A stretch of DNA of 64,000 nt from Nomia melanderi (taxonomy: Eukaryota > Arthropoda > Insecta > Hymenoptera > Halictidae), in the NCBI RefSeq assembly GCF_051020985.1, contig NW_027475134.1:4340001-4404000 (forward strand), given 5' to 3'. The position numbers were made by a program, and so were the translations under genes. A model generated the notes under the pieces. The model did not search any database, was not told the DNA's origin, and was given only the letters and a program-made list of their open reading frames with translations. Shown here one piece after another: positions 1-10,808 of the stretch. Position 1 is the stretch's first letter, and each line of letters starts with the position of its first letter.

Positions 1-655
1 TCGAGCCACCAGGGGCCGAGACAACCACCGTCTCATGGGGCCGGACACTCAGGGTCAGTGAAAAATCCAATATATATCTGGTGATATCTCGGGTTCTATT
101 ACAGATAGCGCGATAAATCAAAGTGCATTGTCTGTAGGAGGCCCTGGCGCGTGAATCTGTGTAGCGGAAACGACCTCGGACCACCAGGGGCCGAGAAAAC
201 CACAATCTCATGGGGCCGGACGCTCAGGGTCAGGGGAAAATCCAATATATATCTGGTGATATCTCGGGTGCTATTACAGATAGCGCAATAAATCAGAGTG
301 CATTGTCTGTAGGAGGCCCTGGCGCATGAATCTGTGTAGCGGGAACGATCTCGGACCATCAGCGGCCGAGAAAACCACAGTCTCATGGGGCCGGACGCTT
401 AGGGTCAGGGGAAATCCAATATATATCTGGTGATATCTCGGGTGCTATTAGAGATGGCGCAATAAACCAAAGTGAATTATCTGCAGGGGCCCCTGGCGCA
501 TGAATCTGGGCTGCGGGAACGTCCTCGGACCTCCAGGGGCCGAGGAAACCACAGTCACATGGGGCGTGACACTCAGGGTCAGGGAAAATCCAATATATAT
601 CTGGTGATATCTCGGGTGCTATTACAGATAGCGCAATAAATCAAAGTGAATTGTC
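1..655 (+). repeat. Segmental duplication within array, left copy (pair 5,417-6,071)
   Basis: Alignment at a shift of 5,416 bp stays in phase for about 655 bp. It includes the GTGCGATAAATC-type unit, the unit with TCGGACCATCAGCGG, the 1-bp-deleted GGGGAAATCC unit and the unit with GGGCGTGACACTC. A mismatch is seen at CTGGGCTGCGG versus CTGGGTTGCGG. The match fails just after 655, where the second copy reads TCTTTAGGAGG and joins a different monomer. Confidence 0.85.
484..495. repeat. 12-bp perfect palindrome CAGGGGCCCCTG, first of six
   Basis: Most monomers read CAGGAGGCCCTGG here. Two substitutions convert this to a perfect 12-bp palindrome. The same change is at 1,181-1,192, 2,579-2,590, 3,454-3,465, 5,026-5,037 and 5,900-5,911, and I saw none beyond 6 kb. 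A PstI-type CTGCAG overlaps its left edge. It marks a local subfamily; nothing in the sequence shows a function. Confidence 0.9.
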
Positions 656-2294
656 TGTAGGAGGCCCTGGCGCATGAATCTGTGCAGCGGGAACGACCTC
701 GGACCACCGGGGGCCGCGAAAACCACAGTCTCATGGGGCCGGACACGCAGGGTCACGGGAAAATCCAATATATATCTGGTGATATGTCGGGTGCTAATAC
801 AGATAGCGCAATAAATAAAAGTGCATTGTCTGTAGGAGGCCCTGGCGCATGAATCTGTGCAACGGGAACGACCTCGGACCACCAGGGGCCGAGAAAACCA
901 CATTCTCATTGGGCCGGACACTCAGGGTCAGGGGAAAATTCAATATATATCAGGTGATATCTCGGGTGCTATTAGAGATGGCGCAATAAACCAAAGTGAA
1001 TTATCTGCAGGAGGCCCTGGCGCATGAATCTGTGCAGCGGGAACGACCTCGGACCACCAGGGGCCGAGAAAACCAGTCTCATGGTGCCGGACACTCAGTG
1101 TCAGGGAAAAATCCAATATATATCTGGCGATATCTCGGGTGCTATTAGAGATAGCGCAATAAACCAAAGTGAATTATCTGCAGGGGCCCCTGGCGCATGA
1201 ATCTGGGCTGCGGGAACGTCCTCGGACCTCCAGGGGCCGAGACAACCACCGTCTCATGGGGCCGGACACTCAGGGTCAGTGAAAGATCCAATATATATCT
1301 GATGGTATCTCGGGTGCTATTACAGATAGCGCAATAAATAAAAGTGCATTGTCTGTAGGAGGCCCTGGCGCATGAATCTGTGCAGCGGGAACGACCTCGG
1401 ACCACCAGGGGCCGAGAAAACCACAGCCTCATGGGGCCGGACACTCAGGGTCAGGGGAAAATCCAACATGTATCTGGTGATATCTCGGGTGCTATTAGAG
1501 ATAGCGCAATAAACCAAAGTGCATTGTCTGTAGGAGGCCCTGGCGCACGAATCTGTGCAGCGGGAACGACCTCGAGCCACCAGGGGCCGAGACAACCACC
1601 GTCTCATGGGGCCGGACACTCAGGGTCAGTGAAAAATCCAATATATATCTGGTGATATCTCGGGTTCTATTACAGATAGCGCGATAAATCAAAGTGCATT
1701 GTCTGTAGGAGGCCCTGGCGCGTGAATCTGTGTAGCGGAAACGACCTCGGACCACCAGGGGCCGAGAAAACCACAATCTCATGGGGCCGGACGCTCAGGG
1801 TCAGGGGAAAGTCCAATATATATCTGGTGATATCTCGGGTGCTATTACAGATAGCGCAATAAATCAGAGTGCATTGTCTGTAGGAGGCCCTGGCGCATGA
1901 ATCTGTGCAGCGGGAACGACCTCCGATCACCAGGGGCCGAGAAAACCACCGTCTCATGGGGCCGGGCACTCAGGGTCAGGGGAAAATCCAATATATATCT
2001 GGTGATATCTCGGGTGCTATTAGAGATAGCGCAATAAACCAAAGTGAATTATCTGCAGGAGGCCCTGGCGCATGATTTTGTGCAGCGGGAACGCCCTCGG
2101 ACCACCAGGGGCCGAGATAATCACCGTCTCATGGGGCCGGACTCTCAGGGTCAGGAAAAAATCCAATATAAATCTGGTGATATCTCGGGTGCTATTACAG
2201 ATAGCGCAATAAACCAAAGTGCATTGTCTTTAGGAGGCCCCGGCGCGTGAATCTGTGCTGCAGGAACGACCTCGGACCACCAGGGGCCGAGAAA

Positions 2295-2354
2295 ATTACA
2301 GATATTCGGAATCCGTCACCCAAGGTCATGTAAAAATCCAGCATATATCTGGTG
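2295..2354 (+). repeat. Type B variant monomer core, first of about 33
   Basis: Within the unit, the type A stretch CCACCGTCTCATGGGGCC and its continuation are replaced at equal length by TTACAGATATTCGGAATCCG, then GTCACCCAAGGTCATGTA, and CCAGCATATATC in place of CCAATATATATC. Further sites outside region 3 include 4,741, 6,490, 7,190, 7,713, 8,413, 10,163, 10,863, 11,388, 12,088, 29,587, 30,287, 31,162, 31,512, 32,562, 34,488, 35,189, 39,388 and 44,462. None was seen from 22.63 to 29.58 kb or beyond 44.5 kb. The rest of the unit matches type A. Confidence 0.9.
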
Positions 2355-5300
2355 ATATCACGGGTGCTATTACAGATAGCGCAATAATCCAAAGTGCCTT
2401 GTCTGCGGGAGGCCCTGGCGCATGAATCTGTGCAGCGGGAACGACCTCGGACCACCAGGGGCCGAGAAAACCAGTCTCATGGCGCCGGACACTCAGTGTC
2501 AGGGAAAAATCCAATATATATCTGGCGATATCTCGGGTGCTATTAGAGATAGCGCAATAAACCAAAGTGAATTATCTGCAGGGGCCCCTGGCGCATGAAT
2601 CTGGGCTGCGGGAACGTCCTCGGACCTCCAGGGGCCGAGACAACCACCGTCTCATGGGGCCGGACACTCAGGGTCAGTGAAAGATCCAATATATATCTGA
2701 TGGTATCTCGGGTGCTATTACAGATAGCGCAATAAACCAAAGTGCATTGTCTGTAGGAGGCCCTGGCGCACGAATCTGTGCAGCGGGAACGACCTCGAGC
2801 CACCAGGGGCCGAGACAACCACCGTCTCATGGGGCCGGACACTCAGGGTCAGTGAAAAATCCAATATATATCTGGTGATATCTCGGGTTCTATAACAGAT
2901 AGCGCGATAAATCAAAGTGCATTGTCTGTAGGAGGCCCTGGCGCGTGAATCTGTGCAGCGGGAACGTCCTCGGACCTCCAGGGGCCGAGACAACCACCGT
3001 CTCATGGGGCCGGACACTCAGGGTCAGGGTAAAATCCAAAATATATCTGGTGATATCTCGGGTGCTATTACAGATAGCGCAATAAATCAGAGTGCATTGT
3101 CTGTAGGAGGCCCTGGCGCATGAATCTGTGTAGCGGAAACGACCTCGGACCACCAGGGGCCGAGAAAACCACAGTCTCATGAGGCCGGACGCTCAGGGTC
3201 AGGGGAAAATCCAATATATATCTGGTGATATCTCGGGTGCTATTACAGATAGCGCAATAGATCAGAGTGCATTGTCTGTAGGAGGCCCTGGCGCATGTAT
3301 CTGTGTAGCGGGAACGACCTCGGACCATCAGCGGCCGAGAAAACCACAGTCTCATGGGGCCGGACGCTTAGGGTCAGGGGAAAATCCAATATATATCTGG
3401 TGATATCTCGGGTGCTATTACAGATGGCGCAATAAACCAAAGTGAATTATCTGCAGGGGCCCCTGGCGCATGAATCTGGGCTGCGGGAACGTCCTCGGAC
3501 CTCCAGGGGCCGAGGAAACCACAGTCACATGGGGCGTGACACTCAGGGTCAGGGAAAATCCAATATATATCTGGTGATATCTCGGGTGCTATTACAGATA
3601 GCGCAATAAATCAAAGTGAATTGTCTGTAGGAGGCCCTGGCGCATGAATCTGTGCAGCGGGAACGACCTAGGACCACCAGGGGCCGAGAAAACCACTGTC
3701 TCATGGGGCCGGACACTCAGGGTCAGGGGAAAATCCAACATGTATCTGGTGATATCTCGGGTGCTATTAGAGATAGCGCAATAAACCAAAGTGCATTGTC
3801 TGTAGGAGGCCCTGGCGCACGAATCTGTGCAGCGGGAACGACCTCGAGCCACCAGGGGCCGAGACAACCACCGTCTCATGTGGCCGGACACTCAGGGTCA
3901 GTGAAAAATCCAATATACATCTGGTGATATCTCGGGTTCTATTACAGATAGCGCGATAAATCAAAGTGCATTGTCTGTAGGAGGCCCTGGCGCATGAATC
4001 TGTGCAGCGGGAACGACCTCGGACCACCAGAGGCCGAGAAAACCACCGTCTCATGGGGCCGGGCACTCAGGGTCAGGGAAAAATCCAATATATATCTGGT
4101 GGTATCTCGGGTGCTGTTAGAGATAGCGCAATAAACCAAAGTGAATTATCTGCAGGAGGCCCTGGCGCATGAATCTGTGCAACGGGAACGACCTCGGACC
4201 ACCAGGGGCCGAGAAAACCACATTCTCATTGGGCCGGACACTCAGGGTCAGGGGAAAATTCAATATATATCAGGTGATATCTCGGGTGCTATTAGAGATG
4301 GCGCAATAAACCAAAGTGAATTATCTGCAGGAGGCCCTGGCGCATGAATCTGTGCAGCGGGAACGACCTCCGATCACCAGGGGCCGAGAAAACTACCATC
4401 TCATGGGGCCGGACACTCAGGGTCAGGGGAAAATCCAATATATATCTGGTGATATCTCGGGTGCTATTAGAGATAGCGCAATAAACCAAAGTGAATTATC
4501 TGCAGGAGGCCCTGGCGCATGATTTTGTGCAGCGGGAACGCCCTCGGACCACCAGGGGCCGAGAAAATCACCGTCTCATGGGGCCGGACTCTCAGGGTCA
4601 GGAAAAAATCCAATATAAATCTGGTGATATCTCGGGTGCTATTACAGATAGCGCAATAAATCAAAGTGCATTGTCTTTAGGAGGCCCTGGCGCGTGAATC
4701 TGTGCAGCAGGAACGACCTCGGACCACCAGGGTCCGAGAAAATTACAGATATTCGGAATCCGTCACCCAAGGTCATGTAAAAATCCAGCATATATCTGGT
4801 GATATCACGGGTGCTATTACAGATAGCGCAATAATCCAAAGTGCCTTGTCTGCGGGAGGCCCTGGCGCATGAATCTGTGCAGCGGGAACGACCTCGGACC
4901 ACCAGGGGCCGAGAAAACCAGTCTCATGGTGCCGGACACTCAGTGTCAGGGAAAAATCCAATATATATCTGGCGATATCTCGGGTGCTATTAGAGATAGC
5001 GCAATAAACCAAAGTGAATTATCTGCAGGGGCCCCTGGCGCATGAATCTGGGCTGCGGGAACGTCCTCGGACCTCCAGGGGCCGAGACAACCACCGTCTC
5101 ATGGGGCCGGACACTCAGGGTCAGTGAAAGATCCAATATATATCTGATGGTATCTCGGGTGCTATTACAGATAGCGCAATAAATAAAAGTGCATTGTCTG
5201 TAGGAGGCCCTGGCGCATGAATCTGTGCAGCGGGAACGACCTCGGACCACCAGGGGCCGAGAAAACCACAGCCTCATGGGGCCGGACACTCAGGGTCAGG

Positions 5301-5416
5301 GGAAAATCCAACATGTATCTGGTGATATCTCGGGTGCTATTAGAGATAGCGCAATAAACCAAAGTGCATTGTCTGTAGGAGGCCCTGGCGCACGAATCTG
5401 TGCAGCGGGAACGACC

Positions 5417-6071
5417 TCGAGCCACCAGGGGCCGAGACAACCACCGTCTCATGGGGCCGGACACTCAGGGTCAGTGAAAAATCCAATATATATCTGGTGA
5501 TATCTCGGGTTCTATTACAGATAGCGCGATAAATCAAAGTGCATTGTCTGTAGGAGGCCCTGGCGCGTGAATCTGTGTAGCGGAAACGACCTCGGACCAC
5601 CAGGGGCCGAGAAAACCACAATCTCATGGGGCCGGACGCTCAGGGTCAGGGGAAAATCCAATATATATCTGGTGATATCTCGGGTGCTATTACAGATAGC
5701 GCAATAAATCAGAGTGCATTGTCTGTAGGAGGCCCTGGCGCATGAATCTGTGTAGCGGGAACGATCTCGGACCATCAGCGGCCGAGAAAACCACAGTCTC
5801 ATGGGGCCGGACGCTTAGGGTCAGGGGAAATCCAATATATATCTGGTGATATCTCGGGTGCTATTAGAGATGGCGCAATAAACCAAAGTGAATTATCTGC
5901 AGGGGCCCCTGGCGCATGAATCTGGGTTGCGGGAACGTCCTCGGACCTCCAGGGGCCGAGGAAACCACAGTCACATGGGGCGTGACACTCAGGGTCAGGG
6001 AAAATCCAATATATATCTGGTGATATCTCGGGTGCTATTACAGATAGCGCAATAAATCAAAGTGAATTGTC
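5417..6071 (+). repeat. Segmental duplication within array, right copy (pair 1-655)
   Basis: Second copy of the window's first four monomers, carrying the same diagnostic variants and the same 1-bp deletion near 5,825. Immediately upstream, about 4,912-5,645 matches about 1,067-1,800, so this area is a junction of two source segments rather than one simple duplication. Confidence 0.85.
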
Positions 6072-7590
6072 TTTAGGAGGCCCTGGCGCGTGAATCTGTG
6101 CTGCAGGAACGACCTCAGACAACCAGGGGCCGAGAAAACCACCGACGCATGGGGCCGGGCACTCAGGGTCAGGGAAAAATCCAATATATATCTGGTGATA
6201 TCTCGGGTTCTATTACAGATAGCGCGATAAATCAAAGTGCATTGTCTGTAGGAGGCCCTGGTGCGTGAATCTGTGCAGCGGGAACGACCTCGGACAACCA
6301 GGGGCCGAGAAAACCACAGTCTCATGGGGCCGGAAACTCAGGGTCAGTGTAAAATCCAATGTATATCTGGTGATATCTCGGGTGCTATTACAGATAGCGC
6401 AATAAATCAGAGTGCATTGTCTGTAGGAGGCCCTGGCGCATGAATCTGGCCAGCGGGAACGACATCGGACCACCAGGGGCGGAGAAAATTACAGATTTTC
6501 GGTATCCGTCACACAAAGTCATGTAAAATTCCAGCATATATATGGAGCTTTCTCGGGTGCTATTACAGATAGCGCAATAAATCAAAGTGCATTCTCTGTA
6601 GGAGGCCCTAGCGCATGAATCTGTGCAGCGGGATCGACCTCGGACTACCTGGGGCCGAGAAAATCAAAGTCTCATGGGGCCGGACTGTCAGGGTCTGGGA
6701 AAAATCCAATATATATCTCGTGATATCTCGGGTGCTATTAGCGATAGCTCAATAAATCAAAGTGAATTATCTGCAGGGGACCCTGTCGCATGAATCTGTG
6801 CAGCGGGAACGACCTCGGACCACCAGGGGCCGAAAAAACCACCGTCTCATGGGGCCGGACACTCAGGGTCATGTAAGAATCCAGCATATATCTGGTGATA
6901 TCTCGGGTGCTATTAGAGATAGCGCAATAAATCAAAGTGCATTGTCTGTAAGCTGCCCTGGCGCATGAATCTGGGCAGCGGAAACGACCTCGGACCACCA
7001 GGGGCCGAGAAAACCACCGTCACATGAGGCCGGACACTCAGGATCAGGGGAAAATCCAATATATATCTGGTGATATCTCTGGTACTCTTACAGATAGCGC
7101 ACTAAACCAAAGTGAATCATCTGCAGCGGGCCCTGGAGCATGAATCTGTGCAGCGGGAACGAACTCGGATCACCAGGGGCCGAGAAAATTACAGATATTC
7201 GGAATCCGTCACCCAAGGTCATGTAAAAATCCAGCATATATCTGGTGATATCTCGGGTGCTATTAGAGATAGCGCAATAAACCAAAGTGAATTGTCTGCA
7301 GGAGGCCCTTGCGCATGCATCTATGCAGCGGGAACGACCTCGGACCACCAGGGGCCGAGAAAACCACCGTCCCATGGGGCCGGACACTCAGGGTCGGGGA
7401 AAAATCCAGCAAATATCTGGTGATATCTCGGGTGCTATTAGAGATAGCGCAATAAACCAAAGTGCATTGTCTGTAGGAGGCCCAGGCGAATGAATCTGTG
7501 CAGCGGGAAGGACCTCGGACCACCAGGGGCCGAGAAAATCACCGTCTCATGGAGCCGGACACTCAGGGTCAGGGAAAAATTCAATATATG

Positions 7591-7910
7591 TCTGGTGATA
7601 TCTCGGGTGCTATTACAGATAGCGCAATAAACCAAAGTGCATTGTCTGTAGGAGGCCCTTGCGAATGAATCTGTGCCGCAGGAACGACCTCGGACCACCA
7701 GTGGCCGAGAAAATTACAGATATTCGGAATCCGTCACCCAAGGTCATGTAAAAATCCAGCAAATATCTGGTGATATCTCGGGTGCTATTAGAGATAGCGC
7801 AATAAACCAAAGTGCATTGTCTGTAGGAGGCCCTGGCGCATGAATCTGGGCAGCGGGAACGACCTCGGACCACCAGGGGCCGAGAAAACCACCGACTCAC
7901 GGGGCCGGAC
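7591..7910 (+). repeat. 320-bp segment repeated at +700 bp (8,291-8,610)
   Basis: The two segments lie 4 monomers apart, and I saw no difference between them. They include a type B unit preceded by the linked variants GCGAATGAATC and CAGTGGCCGAG. The match breaks at 7,911, A versus C in the ACTCATGG/CCTCATGG stretch. A third related copy starts near 10,741 (shift 3,150, 18 monomers), with at least one difference. Confidence 0.85.
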
Positions 7911-10021
7911 ACTCATGGTCAGGGGAAAATCCAATATATATCTGGTGATATCTCGGGTGCTATTACAGATAGCCCAACAAATCAAAGTGCATTGTCTGTA
8001 GGAGGCCCTGCCGCATGAATCTGTGCAGCGGGAACGACCTCGGACCACCAGGGGCCGGGAAAACCACAGTCTCATGGGGCCGGACCCTCATGGTCAGGGG
8101 AAAATTCAATATATATCTGGTGATATCTCGGGTGCTATTAGAGATAGCGCAATAAATCAAAGTGCATTGTCTGTAGGAGGCCCTGGCGCATGAATCTGTG
8201 CATCGCGAACGACCTCGGGCCACCAGGTGCCGTGAAAACCACCGTCTCATGGGGCCGGACACTCAGTGTCAGGGAAAAATCCAATATATATCTGGTGATA
8301 TCTCGGGTGCTATTACAGATAGCGCAATAAACCAAAGTGCATTGTCTGTAGGAGGCCCTTGCGAATGAATCTGTGCCGCAGGAACGACCTCGGACCACCA
8401 GTGGCCGAGAAAATTACAGATATTCGGAATCCGTCACCCAAGGTCATGTAAAAATCCAGCAAATATCTGGTGATATCTCGGGTGCTATTAGAGATAGCGC
8501 AATAAACCAAAGTGCATTGTCTGTAGGAGGCCCTGGCGCATGAATCTGGGCAGCGGGAACGACCTCGGACCACCAGGGGCCGAGAAAACCACCGACTCAC
8601 GGGGCCGGACCCTCATGGTCAGGGGAAAATTCAATATATATCTGGTGATATCTCGGGTGCTATTAGAGATAGCGCAATAAATCAAAGTGCATTGTCTGTA
8701 GGAGGCCCTGGCGCATGAATCTGTGCATCGCGAACGACCTCGGACCACCAGGTGCCGTGAAAACCACCGTCTCATGGGGCCGGACACTCAGGGTCAGGGA
8801 AAAATCCAATATATATCTGGTGGTATCTCGGGTGCTATTACAGATAGCGCCATAAATCAAAGTGCATTGTCTTTAAGCTGCCCTGGCGCATGAATCTGGG
8901 CAGCGGGAACGACCTCGGACAACCAGGGGCCGAGAAAACCAGCGTCACATGGGGCCGGACACTCAGGGTCAGGGGAAAATCCAATATATATCTGGTGATA
9001 TCTCGGCTGCTATTACAGATAGCGCAATAAATCAAAGTGGATTGTCTGCAGGAAGCCCTGGCGCATGATTCTGTGCAGCGGGAACGACCTGGGACCACCA
9101 GGGGCCGAGGAAACCACCGTCCCGTGGAGCCGGACACTCAGGGTCGGGGAAAAATCCAATATATATCTGGTGATATCTCGCGTGCTAGTAGAGATAGCGC
9201 AATAAACCAAAGTGAATTGTCTGCAGGAATCCCTGGCGCATGAATCTGTGCAGCGGGATCGACCTCGGATCACCAGGGGCCGAGAAAACCACCATCTCAT
9301 GGGGCCGGACACTCAGGGTCAGGGGAAAATCCAATGTGTATCTGTTGATATCTCGGGTGCTATTAGAGATAGCGCAATAAACCAAAGTGAATTATCTGCA
9401 GGAGGCACTGGCGCATGCATCTGTGCAGCGGGAACGACGTCGGACCACCAGGGGCCGAGAAAACAACCGTCTCATTGGGCCGGACACTGAGGGTCAGGGG
9501 AAAATCCAATATATATCTGGTTATATCTCGGGTGCTATTAGAGATAGCGCAATAAACGAAAGTGAATTATCTGCAGGAGGCCCTGGCGCATGAATCTGTA
9601 CAGCAGGAACGACCTCGGACCACCAGGGGCCGAGAAAACCACCGTCTCATGGGGCCGGACATTCAGGTTCAGGGAAAAATACAATATATATCTGGTGATA
9701 TCTCGGGTGCTATTACAGATAGCGCAATAAATCAAAGTGCATTGTCTGTAAGAGGCCCTGGGGCATGAATCTGGCCAGCGGGAACGACCTCGGACCACCA
9801 GGGGCCGAGAAATCCACCGTCTCAGGGGGCCGGACACTCAGGGTCAGGGGAAAGTCCAATATATATCTGGCTATATCTCGGGTGGTATTAGAGATAGCGC
9901 AATAAATCATAGTGCATTGTCTGCAGGAGGCCCTAGCGCATGAATCTGTGCAGCGGGAACGACCTCGGACCACCAGGGGCCGAGAAAACCACCGACTCAT
10001 GGGGCCGGATACTAAGGGGAA

Positions 10022-10808
10022 GGGAAAAATCCAATATATATCTGGTGATATCTCGGGTGCTATTAAAGATAGCGCAATAAATTAAAGTGCATTGCCTGTA
10101 GGAGGCACTGGCGAATGAATCTGTGCAGCAGGAACGACCTCGGACCACCAGGGGCCGAGAAAATTACAGATATTCGGAATCCGTCACCCAAGGTCATGTG
10201 ATAATCCAGCATATATCTGGTGATATCTCGGGTGCTATTAGAGAAAGCGCAATAAACCAAAGTGCATTGTCTGTAGGAGGCCCTGGTGCATGAATCTGGG
10301 CAGCGGGAACTACATCGGACCACCAGGGGCCGAGAAAACCACCGACTCACGGGGCCGGACACTCAGGGTCAGGGGAAAATCCAATATATATCTGGTGATA
10401 TCTCGGGTGCTATTAGAGATAGCGCAATAAACCAAAGTGAATTATCTGCAGCAGGCCCTGGCGCATGAATCTGTGCAGCGGGAACGACCTCGGATCGCCA
10501 GGGTCCGAGAAAACCACCGTCTCATGGGGCCGGACACTCAGGGTCGGGGAAAAATCCAATATATATCTGGTGCTATCTCGGGTGCTATTACAGATAGCGC
10601 AATAAATCAAAGTGCATTGTCTGTAGGAGGCCCAGGCGAATGAATCTGTGCAGCGGGAAGGACCTCGGACCACCAGGGGCCGAGAAAATCACCGTCCCAT
10701 GGAGCCGGACACTCAGGGTCAGGGAAAAATCCAATATATGTCTGGTGATATCTCGGGTGCTATTACAGATAGCGCAATAAACCAAAGTGCATTGTCTGTA
10801 GGAGGCCC
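10022..10808 (+). repeat. 7-monomer duplication, left copy (pair 11,247-12,033)
   Basis: Shift of exactly 1,225 bp (7 x 175) over about 787 bp, with several mismatches. Both copies carry a type B unit with the variant GGTCATGTGATAATCC and a unit with AGTGCATTGCCTG. The scattered substitutions suggest an older event than the near-identical duplications further right. Confidence 0.8.

Larger units (their letters stand above)
1..6071 (+). repeat. Array region 1: mosaic of overlapping duplications
   Basis: About 35 monomers. Three long matches tie this region together. 1-655 repeats at 5,417-6,071 (shift 5,416). About 1,067-1,800 repeats at about 4,912-5,645 (shift 3,845, 22 monomers less 5 bp). 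About 2,044-2,732 repeats at 4,491-5,179 (shift 2,447, 14 monomers less 3 bp). Shared small deletions mark descent: a 2-bp loss giving AAAACCAGTCTC occurs near 1,073, 2,471 and 4,917, and a 1-bp loss giving GGGGAAATCC near 410 and 5,825. The region loses 11 bp of register, far more than the next 27 kb. It also holds all six GGGGCCCC palindrome monomers. Confidence 0.9.

Noticed and set aside
3..177. Species or clade assignment from the monomer
   Set aside because: I do not recognise the monomer, and length and composition are not diagnostic. A database search of one monomer would be decisive and I cannot run it.
150..180. CENP-B box
   Set aside because: The best-placed stretch, GAATCTGTGCAGCGGGA, shares only the CGGGA end and a few other bases with the 17-bp box (about 9 of 17). 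It lacks the required TTCG half and the central A, so I do not call it.
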